Assembly (NCBI GenBank): GCA_905250025.1
Contig: CAJNOJ010000189.1
Location: forward strand, 1 to 64,000
Source: Adineta ricciae
Taxonomy: Eukaryota > Rotifera > Eurotatoria > Adinetida > Adinetidae
Direction: 5' to 3'
Length of the DNA: 64,000 bases
Part shown: positions 22,187 to 34,112 of the stretch, in pieces
Numbering within the stretch: the stretch's first letter is position 1
Layout: each line of letters starts with the position of its first letter
Notes under the pieces: model-generated
Database searches by the model: none
The model's input: the letters and a program-made list of their open reading frames with translations, nothing else
What the model was told of the DNA's origin: nothing
Made by a program: the position numbers and the translations under genes

Positions 22187-24745
22187 ATGGTAGAAGTCAT
22201 GGCTCAAAACACTCATCCATATTTACGTGTTGAAATATTGAAATTTCAAATTAATAATTCTAAACAAGCCATCGATTTAAGTCAAGTGAAAACAGAAATT
22301 GAAATTATAGAAAAAACTCAATCTACACAAACATGTATGTCTGATCTGTATGAAACAGATTCTTCTGACTTATTTCACTTTAGCACGAATAAAAAAACCA
22401 GTTTACAATGAAACAAATCAATGCATTCGATTCGATGTTGGATTATTTATTAACATCGAACGAAAGATTACTATTCGAATCAATTACAAGGATATTCTAT
22501 ACACATTTGAAACGGATTTGAAATCTCTTAAGAAACTAGCAGACGGATTTCGACATCAAGTAAAACATTCGATTTATTTCTCTTGTGATAAATTTCTTTT
22601 CTTCGAAGTTTAATTTCACACCGAAATCTCAAGTAGAAGTGATCATTGAGTACAAAGGTTATTGAACATTTTACGAAAACAATGTTTATATTCTATATTG
22701 AAATAGATCCATCCGTTCTATCGGAATCTCGATCTCCCGTTAAAATCCATGGACAACGTTATGCTGAACGATATCAAAAAATTTATAAACATTTCGGTCA
22801 TCGATTTGTTGCGAAAATTTTCAAAACGCCAACGTTCTGTTCAATTTGTAGTGAAATTCTTTGGTACAAAACATCTGATTTGTCGACATAAACAAGAAAA
22901 TCTTCTTCTTCCTTCAGGGGTTTCACTCATAAAGGTTTTCAATGTCAACGATGTGATTGTGTCGTACACAAAGATTGCTACGATCGTTGTAACCATCCAT
23001 GTACAGGGAAGAAATATCCTGATGTAAGAAATATCCTATTGAATCGATTCAGAATCGCTGAAATTGATAATTTAGTTGGAAGTGACCAAAGCGCATCAAT
23101 TCGAACATCAAACCTTTTCTCTACAAACAATTTTCTGCGATCATGATGGAAGTTTCATTCGACCTGGTCATGCTTATCGATGCACTGGTAGATACTCAAA
23201 GAAAGTTCGAGTATTTTCAATGATAAAATTGATTTAGAATGTTCAATGGTTGTTCATCGACGTTGTCGATCGAAAGCTGGCGACTATTGTGGTTGTAAAG
23301 AGAAATCTATTGAAGCTTATGAACAGTGGAAAACAGATGTAAGTGAAGTGATTGAAAAAAAAGAGAATAAAAGTATTTTGATCATTTGTGTTTAGCATAA
23401 ATCGGATGGAGAATATAATTATCAATATAATGGAGATTTGTGTGAAATTTATTCGAAATTAACCAAATTAAATCAACCACACGAAGCACAAGAAGCGATT
23501 CAACGCGTGGCGAAAGTTTATTCACCAAATATCACTGCCGGTTTTGATTTGAATCAAATTCAACTTTTACAAATGTTAGGTCGGGGAATGACTGGATCGG
23601 TAGACGTCAAACATTTTCTTCTTTTCGTATTTAGTTTTGATTGATTTTGTAGGTATATTTGGTGAAACATAATGAATCGTTTTATGCAATGAAAACTCTT
23701 CGTAAAAATTTGGTTTTGGAAGGTCAAAATCTGAATTATATCCGGTCGGAGCGCGATATTCTCATTCGTTGTCAATCAAATCCATTTATCGTTCAGCTTT
23801 TTTATACATTTCAAAATGTTGAACGGTTATTTTTCCTTATGGAAGTTGCTCGAGCTGGAAGTCTATTCAATCTACTTGAATATCAAGCTCCGAAACCATT
23901 TCGACATGAACGAATCGTTTTCTTCACTGGCGAAGTGGCGTGTGCATTGATGTTTCTCCATTCCAAACGAATTGTACGTAAAATAAAGGGCATCAATCGA
24001 GAAAATTTCATTCCATTGTAGGTCTATCGTGATCTTAAACCAGAAAATATCTTTCTTTTTCATGATGGACACGTCAAACTTGGAGATTTCGGTTTGGCAA
24101 AGAAAGGTGTTGATGAAAATCATAAAACAAAAACATTGTGTGGAACAGCAGAATATATAGCCTATGAAATTTATAATAAAGATTCTTATGATGAAAATGT
24201 TGATTGGTGGTCATTGGGAATTCTAATTTTTGAATTGACAACGTTTCGAACGCCGTTCTATGCAAATAATAGTACAGATATTACAAAAAATGTTCTTTCA
24301 AATCAAGTGATTTATCCAGAAACAATGAGAGAAGAATTTCAACAAATTATTTCAGGTTTACTCGAACGAGATCCGAAAAAGAGATTAGGAAATCCAAATT
24401 CTCCTCATGGCCTTCTAAAAGATCAACCATTCTTTCAGTAAATTAAAACCTTATTCTCATTTACAATGATAAATATTGTTCTTCTAGGGAACCATATTCT
24501 TTGGACGCGATTAAAACACGTCGTGTTACACCTCCATGGACTCCCATTGTACGTATATATGAATCTACTTTCGTAACAATACTTTTTCCGTTGAATTTTA
24601 GTCATTAGTACCATTGAAAGCGACAAATAAAGCTCCAAAACTGTCTGAACTTGATCCTAAAGATGCAGTGCTGTTGTTATCATCGCCACCCGATGCTTTT
24701 CGTTATTTTTCATATGTTAGTCCGAATGCTACGAAGCTTTTTTAA
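22187..24745 (+). CDS. Novel-type protein kinase C (delta/theta-like)
   Basis: About 12 exons, roughly 665 residues. A PKC-delta-like C2 domain (PYLRVEILKF, IRFDVGLFINIERKITI) occupies about 1-125. Two C1 domains follow: C1A is complete (HRFVAKIFKTPTFCSICSEI, CQRCDCVVHKDC). C1B begins HQFEHQTF and has CDHD where CxxC is expected, so one zinc ligand is missing. The kinase has a glycine loop GRGMTGSVYLV, YAMKTLRK, catalytic YRDLKPEN, DFG, and activation loop KTKTLCGTAEYIAYE. The final APE is AYE. The tail keeps a turn-like TPPWTP and the hydrophobic motif FRYFSY. As a novel PKC it would be diacylglycerol-regulated and calcium-independent, acting at membranes. The kinase core looks active. Confidence 0.88.
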
Positions 24746-27055
24746 AAAAAGATTTTCATATACATACATAAATTATCTTTACTTTTCTTCTTTTGAATAC
24801 ATATCTTAAAGGTGAAAGCACCTTTATTCTTTACCGATTGATTCAAATTCATCCAGAACAACTAAAACTGTAGATCTTTCCAACGCAAGAAACACCTGGA
24901 ACGTAGGGACGCTTAATCGTTGAAAAGCCGAGCACTTTAAGCTACAAGCTTTCTTAGCAATGATTACTCTCAAATTAATTTTTTGCCCGGAAAAAACAAT
25001 GGCTTAAGAACGGGTCCATCAGAATACCGACCGCGTCGACTGTGGAAAATTTTCCGCTTTTCCAATTTGACCCTCTCAGTAGAAAGGCCATGAAAAGTTG
25101 CTATGAAAGCTGAAATATCAGCTCGTTCTGATATGTCTTTGCAAAAATAACTGAGACATCAATTTCTCAACTTTTGGAATCACAGTCTATACAATCTGAT
25201 TTTTTCAGTTGAGATCGTATTTGGCGATTTTCTCGTCCGTATTTCATCCGTTTGAGGTACGGATTGTCCCAGATGGTAAAGAATGTTTTTCTCTACCAAA
25301 TGAACTATTTTTAATATTTTTTAATGCATATTTTATAAAGAATTTGTATGAAAAAACGAAATTCGACAGAAAAAAAGTAAAGAAATTTAGTGATCAAATA
25401 GCATTGCTGTTCAGCAATGTCATAGTAAATCAATGGGTCCCAAGCGGGATTTTTAATATGTTGTAGCCCTGCTCGCGGCGCATCTTTTGGTATGTTTCTC
25501 TTTAAAAAACATCTCGACCTGCCCATAAAATTTTTCATCCCAAAAATTTAAAAAGATCCTTATATTTCTCCTCTAACGTGAAATAACCGAATTATGTGGA
25601 TAGCTTCAATTTTTCTTATCAAAAGGACAACATGAAAACCGATGCTGTGTGACACATTTCATGGGCCATTGAATGGATCGATGTTGGCTAACGTAGTAGG
25701 ATATCTGTGGGCAGGATTCAACATTTTATTGAGCCGATTCGTTTCAGCGTAGATTCCAGTTGAACCAGCACTGATTTTAAGAACAACGTCATGAGTTCTA
25801 ACGGTTCCCAATCATAAAATTTTACACCCACACCCACACCGAAGTAATGACAAATAGGATGCGTCCAACGCACACAACCAAGTTCGTCACAGAATAGTTC
25901 AATTTTCCATTCCATGCTGCTAGATTGAAACTGGCTTGGTCGCAGATTGCACATCTATAATGCTTTCCTTGAAAGCAGATATTGATTGGTAAAAATTGGA
26001 CATTTCTCAAAATACAGCAAGGCGCCTAGCCGAAAGAGTGAGTATTTAACATATTTCTGAGGAAAAAAACAGAGAAGTAATAATATCAGTGAAAAGACAA
26101 AGTGTAAAACAAAAAATCAAAGTTGATAGTGTACACGCTGTTTTCACCACAACGTGTAAAATAGCGGGTACATTGAATTTCATTATGGTACTGTACACAC
26201 TGTTTACGCAAGTCCACTAATCACTGGAAGCTGTGGTTTACAGAATTGAAATGCAAGGTGATCGTTTTTTTTTAAATTAATGCGACATGGAATATCTAAC
26301 ATTTGGATTACTCGAATCACATTAGAGAAAGACAATTTTTTATATAATGATCGGCATATTAAGCGAACTGCAAACCAAAATCATATGATCTGATCAAAGA
26401 AGAAAAACGGGACTTCATCTACTTCAGATAGTGTATGAAAGTAGTTTAAGTTTCGTCCTTCTTTCCTTGAATATGAGTCATATCAACGGAACTTACTTGA
26501 TCACATAGGGTATAAATGATCTATCTATTGTATTTAACACATGAGTGACAAAGGAAAGTCTAAAGTAACTATCAAATAATAAACATTGCAGAATAGCAGA
26601 CTGACTGAGTCAAAGTTTTTATTTTTATGTGATAAACAAAAGCAAAATGTATAAAATAAATTTTACATCAAAGATTGTAAGGGTTCTAGATATTTTACCA
26701 TTATAGTGTGTTCTTACTGTTAGGAACACTGATAAGCAGAATGGGCTTTTGAAATTTCTCTTCAAGACTGCCTAAAAAGAAGTCTGCATCTCTATCGGAC
26801 TCTTCTCATTTTTCTTAATAGATAGGAGGAAATTGACTCGAGATATATGATATATAGGAGGGCCACGAAGCTTGCCAGTCAGCGGTCTATTCCACGTGAG
26901 CAAAGGAAACATCGGGTATTGATCGAACGTCCAACCAAGTGTTCATTCATCGATAATCAACGGCGTCGAATAAGAAAGATTCCGTTGTTCCAGCGGACGA
27001 CGAGAACGGTCAATTTGAAGAAACGGAAGTGTTATTATAGAAATAGAAATATTCG
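24746..27055. other. 2.3-kb region without a supported gene
   Basis: The stretch 24830-25100 is somewhat more GC-balanced than its surroundings. Short minus-strand frames near 25720-26010 have Cys pairs (CFQGKHYRCAICDQ) but break quickly. I see no intact gene, terminal inverted repeats or LTRs. It could hold worn repeat or gene relics. The right end is presumably the F-box promoter. Confidence 0.4.
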
Positions 27056-28825
27056 ATGTTAATCAGTAGAGAAAAGTGGTGCAGTGACGTGAGACAAACC
27101 ATGTTCATGTTGATAAGATCGTTCGATGTCAATTTCAATGATTTACCTGATGAAATTCTGTTGATGATCTTTCAATTCTTGAATTATATTGATATTGTTT
27201 ATTCTTTTTACAATCTCAATGATCGATTTAATCGAATAATTCGTGATCCAGTTTTGACAAGATGTTTCAAGTTGGTGAAGAAGAGTTGCAATCATACTTA
27301 TCAGAATGGAAATTTTTCGAACATGATGCTCAATCGATTGTGCTTAGAAATTTTACCTTCAATTGGTGATCATATTCATGAATTTATTCTTGACTCATCA
27401 TCGATGCAACAGATTTTACATGCTACTTTCTATCGAAATTTGGCACATCTTTCACTTTCTGATTTGAGAAGGGAAACAATCGAATGGCTTTTCACTGGTA
27501 AGATTACTGATTGAGAAAAGAAAGATGATCGGCTTTTCTTCTATTTTAGATGAAAAACTTTGTCGTGGAGTTTTTCGAAATCAAATTCAAACACTTCGGA
27601 TAAAACTCGATGACATTGATGATGATGCAACATTCTGCTCGATTTCCTACATTTGTGAAAATATATTCACTGTTTTTCATTCGTTGTTAAGCCTTGAACT
27701 GGATGAATCGGCGCCATCAATTGACTTTCATCATGAATTATCTTTTGAGGATATTCGAGTTGACCATTTTCGCTGTTCAACTCTGTCGAAATTAAAGATC
27801 AATGTATCATCTTTTGAAGATTGTCTTCATTTGTTCGATGGTCGTTTCGATCAACTTCAAAGTGTTGATATCAATGTGTGTAGGATTCGTCGTTCAGAAT
27901 TAATTCCAAAGCAAGTTAGTTTCTAATCAATAGCATTTTGTTCGGAAAAAACATCGATTTCGTTTAGATTGATTTACCTCGGATGAAGCATTTCTTCATC
28001 AGTTGTTCTTGTTTGACGTATTATTTTGAAGAAGAAGTCCTTCCACTTCTCCATCGAATGTCTAATCTGGAAAAACTCAAAATGTGTTTTCAAATTGATC
28101 TTTCTCGAGGATTTCTCGATTTGAATTATTTCGATCGAAATATTCTTTGTTCACTTCCGAAATTAAATCAATTGAGTTTCTTTATTCATTCAAATCGACT
28201 GTTTCCGAACGAAGAAGAACTTGCAATACTTGAAACACTTGAAGAAAGATTTCATATTGATCCAGGTGTTGGAATAACTTCCTATGGAGAATATTTTTCT
28301 GAAGAAAGAACCGCTCAATATCACCTTTATTCATCTCCATCATTCAACGAATATTTTTGTGGAATCAGTAATCGCTTTCCTGGTGGAGCATTTCCTTATG
28401 TTCGTGAAGTTTCATTGTTTGATACCAAGCCATTCGAAGAAGAATTTTTTCGACGTATTGTCCAATCATTTCCACGAATGGAAACCTTATCGGTTGTCAA
28501 TTTAAAAGCAGAAAATCATGAAGAAGATAATCAGGAAGATGTTTCTGCAATCCAATATAATCATCTTGTTCGACTGGTTCTTCTTCATACTCATGATCAT
28601 TATATTGAACAGTTTCTTCTTGAGAGCAAAAGCAATTTGGTTGAAAAAGTGAGTCTCTTTGTCAAATATCAATCGCTCAAACGAATAACAGACAATTTCA
28701 CAAGAGATCAAACAAGAGTCAATTGTTTCAAAGTGAATCACTTATACTTTCCTGATTATGATCATTCAGACGATTTACACAAATATTTTCCTTATGCAAA
28801 AATAGATGAATGTATCGCCCTGTGA
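27056..28825 (+). CDS. F-box protein
   Basis: Three exons (27056-27497, 27550-27914, 27968-28825) join in frame to 554 residues. An F-box lies at about residues 22-65: NDLPDEILLMIFQFLNYIDI, then YSFYNLNDRFNRII. The remainder is a leucine-rich, repeat-like helical region (LAHLSLSDLRRETIEWL; LSKLKINVSSF; MSNLEKLKMCF; LPKLNQLSFF) that probably binds substrate. F-box proteins dock targets on SCF (Skp1-cullin) ubiquitin ligases. This architecture is strongly expanded in bdelloids, from general knowledge. The first ATG gives MLISREKWC; a second ATG at 27101 sits closer to the F-box. The substrate is unknown. Confidence 0.88.
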
Positions 28826-30143
28826 AATGTCAAACTGTTTCGAACATAGTCATAGCAGATTCGTCGGAATATTGCCAAAGATATCACTTGGCAGACAAAT
28901 GATCGGATTGATCTTTGTTGTCATCGAAAATTATCTGCTTACATTTACAATGTGAATAAAAGATTTCATATTTTCAACCGAATTTCTCCGAGGAAGAAGT
29001 CATTGAAAAAATGGAAAGACGTTTTCAACATTAAGTTCGAGTTCAGTTTGGATTCCGTATGTTATTCGTTCGAACGTCAGTTGTTCACATGAAAAATTGT
29101 CGAATGCAACATCAGGATTAGTACAAGAAAGTATCGATTTGTTTTGTAATCTCTTCTGCTTATATATCTGTTTCGTCAAAAGATTAAACATAATGAAATT
29201 ATCTTATTGAGTATCATTTTCTTGAAAGCAACTGATCAAGAATATGTCGGAAATATTTTCCTTGAAAAGTCAAATGATAATATTAAGAGAAACTGAGCAC
29301 AAGAATCCATCGAGTGTTGATTGATTCTAAACAAGTGAAGCCTGTCTGTCTATCAAACATTTGCGATGATTCCCGATGCTCGAAAGAAATTTTCTTGTCC
29401 AATAGATATGGATGCTCCTGTATGGTATCCGATGGAGCTAAAATTGATGCTAATGCTATGGGAACGGATGGAGGAGGTCCTGGCCTGATCGTCAAATCAA
29501 ATCATGGCACCGCTGGTCGACTGGTTCAAATAACACACTCAGTCCATCACACTACCAACCAAGGTATGTTCAGTTGGGCGAACGATGATAATAATACAAA
29601 AATAATGGTAAATGCAGTTCGTTATGGGCCGCTAGACTTATTTAAAGTTTGCGTGAAGATTTCTTTACTTACGAGTGAACTACATTTATATCGTGCAATT
29701 TTCTGAAACAATCGATAAAAATAAACGTGAAGATGACGAATGTTCGAGATGTGTATTTAATAGAGTTAAAAGGAGAGTTTTCCCGACGGTTAATTTTGAA
29801 TTTCGGAAAACATATTAGAGTTTCATCAAAAACTGTATATCCCCATGTATAACTACTTTGACAATTGTCAAAATATGAGAAAATAGAGAAAAAAGATTTC
29901 GTAGTCGCGAATATCCAGCCGAAAATCGGCATTTACATTCGCAAAATTTGATGATACAGATCTGAAATTGACGTGCCAAAATAAAGTCAACACTTACGCT
30001 TTCTAATTTCTTTTTATTAATTTTTCGCAAAAAAGGAAATGTCAGAAATAGAAACTCCGTCTCCTTTCACTTGTAAACAGTTCCGAGAAAGACAAGGATG
30101 TGGTTGTATCGATCAAATACACATCCTCACCGAAACATATAGT
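28826..30143. other. Intergenic with a coding-like stretch
   Basis: At 28859-29092 (plus) an open frame after an AG reads NIAKDITWQTNDRIDLCCHR and KRFHIFNRISPRKKS, ending at TGA; it looks coding but has no start and could be a gene scrap or 3' UTR. A frame at 29314-29706 is Gly/Asn-rich and not recognisable. No gene is called. Confidence 0.35.
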
Positions 30144-31183
30144 TCAAGTTTCTCTCGTATTATCAATGGTCTCCTTTTTCTGTATTAATCTTTTGCCGTT
30201 GTTTGAGTTCAGTCGTTTCAATTCGTACTTTCGCGATGAATTCTTTTTGAAAATGGCTTCACGCACTGTTTGAGCATAATATAAGATTGTTACAATGCTT
30301 AAACAACAAGCAATGGCGATGAACATAAAACCAATTCGATGTGAATACGACGGTGCGCGTCGAATGGAGAAAGCTTCTAAGATAATAAAGACTGTGTAAG
30401 GTCCGCCAAGAACAAAGATAATTGTAATTAAAATGAGAATTCGTTGAGTTAACACCATTTGACGACGTGCACGATGAATGTTATACCTGTAAGTCCCTAA
30501 AGAAACAGATTCTTTGAGTAAAAACGCCCTAAAAAGCTCATTTGTATCATACCATTATTCACTTTTTCTCGCACGGATTTTGTAATTTTATAATATATCA
30601 ACACAATCATCATAACCGGTATGACATAATTTGTTAAATTAATATAACAGATCCCTTTGCTATTTTCAATGGCAATCTGACACAAGTATTCATGTTCAAT
30701 GTAGACTTGGTTCTTTCCAAGTAGAATCGGTAGAAGTTGTACTACAGCAAATATCCATTGAAGACCAATTGCGTATGTATAAATCTTCAGAGATATCTGA
30801 TGGTAATAGATTGTTCCAATTAGACGATAACACGCTTGAATAACATAAGAATACATCAATGCACCAAATGACACGTGTGCGGCGTAACCGCGGATATGAC
30901 AAAAAAATAAACTTCGCATTTCGATGGATGTTTGGAGTTGTTTGCGTTTGATATCGCGATATAAAATATAAATTCCGATCAGGAGAGTGTCGCTTGAAAG
31001 AATAAGCAAAGCAAAGGCGGAATTCAATGTTAGAATATTCGGAAGTGTTCGTAATGAAGAAATTGATGAGATAATGTAGATAAATGTGAGAGAAAATAGA
31101 ATACCTATTCCACTAGACAGTAGAGTGATGACATTAATTGATAGAGAAAGAGAAAATGATTCGTAGAAATCAGTGGAATTCAT
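30144..31183 (-). CDS. Rhodopsin-like 7TM receptor
   Basis: Two exons, 31183-30553 and 30496-30144, joined in phase 1 across a 56-base intron, give 327 residues. Seven hydrophobic segments are visible. TM1: VITLLSSGIGILFSLTFIYI. TM2 has LPNILTLNSAFALLIL. Extracellular Cys: FFCHIRGYAAH. TM5 is NYVIPVMMIVLIYYK. The second exon gives TM6 (RILILITIIFVLGGPYTVFI, with GGP near CWxP position) and TM7 (IGFMFIAIACCLSIVTILYY), which has no NPxxY. A basic cytoplasmic tail follows. Ligand unknown. N-glycosylation site NST at the N-terminus. Class A assignment is by pattern. Confidence 0.85.
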
Positions 31184-31588
31184 TAGTGTGAGTTCTTCTT
31201 CGTTAAAAGATGTTCTGCGTGTCTTTCCATTAAATAAAGCAAAGAAGAATGGGAATGATTGACGTCATTTGATATTTTAGAAGCGACACGAAGTTTCGTG
31301 CAGTAAAATCCTTCTTGAATATCCTGTTACTTTATATATTCCTTGCATTTGGAAGAAAAAATTACTTTCTCTTTGTGCACTTTCTCACATGACACTTCGC
31401 AGCTAGCGAGTGCAAGAACATACTCAACCGCGTTTTCTGTACTATTCAAGGATCAAGCCAAATGGTTACATTTTTCTAGTTGACATGACATCTACAGAAT
31501 AAGAATGATCATATATTCAATTGGGCACGCATATTTAAGATAACGTATCTTCAAGCCAAAGAAACAAATCGTGAATTATTTTAAAACT
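31184..31588. promoter_or_regulatory. Divergent intergenic region (GPCR / deaminase)
   Basis: 405 bases separate the start of the minus-strand receptor from the ATG of the plus-strand deaminase. It probably contains both promoters. No defined element is seen. Confidence 0.35.
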
Positions 31589-32092
31589 ATGACCGAGATT
31601 TTAACAACACGTTACTCTGATCCAACATGCGAACAGATGCGGAAGTATTTGTGTCATGCGAATAAAATTGCGAAACGGGCATTACAATTTGGTCACCATC
31701 CATTTGGTTGCGTGCTTATCGCTCCAGATAATGAAACAATTTTAATGGAACAAGGAAATATCGATACGGTGAATCATGCTGAATCGACGCTTGTACGAAA
31801 TGCGTGTACGAATTTTTCGTCGGAATATCTTTGGAACTGTACACTTTATACAACGTTTGAACCGTGTGTAATGTGTGCGGGGACTTTGTATTGGGCGAAT
31901 ATTGGTCGGATTGTTTATGGTGCAACGGAAAAACGTCTACTTGAATTGACTGGTAATGATGAAAAGAATCCGACACTGGATATTCCTTGTCGTTATGTTT
32001 TTGAACATGGACAGAAAAATGTGAAAGTATGGGGTCCGTTTCCTGAACTTGAGGACGAATTAGTCGAACCTCATAAAAATTTTTGGAAATGA
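31589..32092 (+). CDS. Nucleoside/guanine deaminase (CMP/dCMP fold)
   Basis: Single exon, 167 residues from the ATG at 31589 (MTEILTTRYS). The longer frame to 31571 would need GTG. The zinc-dependent deaminase signature is complete: NHAESTLVRNA supplies His and catalytic Glu, and TTFEPCVMCAGTLYW supplies the two zinc cysteines (PCxxC). The fold and C-terminal ending VEPHKNFWK resemble microbial and plant guanine or cytosine-type nucleoside deaminases of about 155-170 residues more than the large animal guanine deaminase. It would act in purine or pyrimidine salvage in the cytosol; the base is unknown. It converges on the alpha-galactosidase with only 26 bases between stops. Confidence 0.85.
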   Translation: MTEILTTRYSDPTCEQMRKYLCHANKIAKRALQFGHHPFGCVLIAPDNETILMEQGNIDTVNHAESTLVRNACTNFSSEYLWNCTLYTTFEPCVMCAGTLYWANIGRIVYGATEKRLLELTGNDEKNPTLDIPCRYVFEHGQKNVKVWGPFPELEDELVEPHKNFWK

Positions 32093-32118
32093 ATAAAATA
32101 GAAAAAGATTTTTATTAG

Positions 32119-33898
32119 TTAATGAACTCGTGTAATTTTCAGCATCTGTACGGCATGTCGTTCGATATTAGGCGAAGTATAACTGCCTATGAACACTCCA
32201 AGATCTTGATGAGTCCATAAATCTCGAACATTTGCTCGTTGATTAGCTGGCCATCCTAAATCCATCCATTTAATAGTAATCACTTCACTAGTTGTACTAT
32301 TTCGATTAAATAACAGCACAGCTTGGGATCCATCAGATAATGGTCCAGCCCATATTTCTATAATTTGTGGAACGGTTAAACATTCAGTATTGGCAGCACT
32401 TCGAATGAGTCCATCTGTTTTATTCAATTGCCATAGATTATTGCTCATCCATTGTTGAATTTTTCGTGGGCATGATGATTTCGAAGTATTATTGAAACAT
32501 GTGGTTGTTACAATATTCGTCAATCCATCACTACCAGAATCACATTTGTCGATTGTTAAACATTGTCCATTTAATGTTGATCGAATATGATCATTATTAA
32601 CATCGTAAATCCATTTTTGTCGTTGATCATGAGTAAGGCATTTAGTAGCGAATACATTGTTGAATGTTTGTGATGATGAAACAATAATTTTTTTTCCTTG
32701 TATTCCTAATGGATCTTGATTAATAGCGATTACTTCACGATTTAAATAAATATTTAGAGTTGCTTGACTCATGTTGGTTACATCACCGCCGATCAGAAGC
32801 GGAGCTTTACTGATAGCCCAAAGAGAGAAATAGGAGATGTATTCCGTATTTGTCATACCACCATTGCCTATTCGTAGCACTACACTTAACACCGTTGTGA
32901 AAAATACTGTGGTATCTTTTAGAATCTGATATAGAAAACTTACTGTCAGGATCGTTCCAGCCACCAGGTCCAGCTTTATCAGCAAATTGATTATTCTAAA
33001 TGAAATAGAATCAATTCTTTGATAGCTTACAATTGTGTCGTACTATATCTATTGTGTGAGTCATCGATTCCCAATTATCAGAAATATCATCAGTTGTCCG
33101 CCAACTATTTCCAACATTTGCAGCCCATAGTGCTGGTGTATCAACGCCCCATTCTATTCACATATGACTTTTTCTTTTTGGACTCAGCCATGGATAGAAA
33201 ACTCACCGCAAAGTGAATAGAAGATGGGTCGACCCGTCGCGTTCAATGCGTCACGCATAACTGGATAGCGCACTTCTGGTTTCGTTCCATCAGTGTTACA
33301 GTTATCATATTTTAAATAATCAACACCCCACAGTGCATATGTATTGGCATCTTTTGTTTCATATCCTAGAGAACCAGGTCGACCCGCACACGTCTTATAA
33401 CCAGCATCTAACAAGAGATAATTATAGATAAAATTTCACGCAAAGGGAAGTGTTACCTGAATATACACCGAACTTAAGTTTACGAGAATGAACATAATCA
33501 ACCAGTGCTTTCATTCCGTTTGGAAAAGCAACTGGATCAGCTAGAATCGTTCCATTTGCATCTCGATCTACTTGCCAACAGTCATCAAGATTAACTAAAT
33601 CAACAAAAAACCTTTTCAAGAACCAAAAGTAACATCTGTTTACAAACTATATTCATAGCCGGCAGCAGCCAGACCACTACTGATGATTATATCAACCGTT
33701 TTCTGGATTCTCTTTTCAGAATAATTGCATTGAAAATTATACCAACTGTTCCAACCTAAACTCAAATCTCTAGATTGATAAAATTGGCTTTTGTATCATA
33801 TATTTACCCATTTGAGGAGTTCTTCCAAGGCCATTATTTATTCCCAAGGAAAGATTTGTCAATACAAAAAGAATTAAAAATTTCATCACTCCCGCCAT
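32119..33898 (-). CDS. GH27 alpha-galactosidase with ricin-like insert
   Basis: Seven exons (33898-33808, 33755-33648, 33594-33457, 33407-33207, 33153-33044, 32995-32944, 32879-32119) join in frame to 486 residues. A signal peptide ([14 protein letters not shown]) suggests secretion. GH27 blocks: [17 protein letters not shown], catalytic nucleophile in YLKYDNCN, acid/base in TTDDISDNW, and [18 protein letters not shown] (rebuilt across the exon 6-7 splice). The C-terminal part has an insert with [24 protein letters not shown] and [12 protein letters not shown], resembling a ricin-B-like lectin repeat, before the terminal beta domain. It hydrolyses terminal alpha-galactosides. Signature details ([17 protein letters not shown]) are closer to plant/fungal/bacterial GH27 than to animal GLA. 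Confidence 0.9.
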
Positions 33899-34112
33899 AA
33901 TGTGTCTTTTGAAAGACATATTTAGACGATAATATCCTTATCAGTTATCTTTTATCTGCCATTGAAACTGTCAGTCCTCTCCATACGTTTTTTTTCCACA
34001 TCGAAGAGAAAGAATTTATTAAAGGTTTTGTTTGAATAGAATTCAGAGTTTACACAACAACAACATCACACAATCACAAATAGAATCTTCATTTTAATAT
34101 TCTCTCTCATTC
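33899..34112. other. Short intergenic gap
   Basis: About 210 bases between two minus-strand genes. Nothing recognisable. Confidence 0.35.

Noticed and set aside
29314..29706. 130-codon plus-strand frame
   Set aside because: No recognisable domain and no neighbours that splice to it.
33030..33044. Donor GTAAGC at about 33030 for alpha-galactosidase exon 5
   Set aside because: It would create a stop at the join; the donor GTACGA at 33043 keeps frame and matches the GH27 spacing.
33019..33216. Plus-strand frame inside the alpha-galactosidase
   Set aside because: Antisense to exons 4-5 and an intron; no support.
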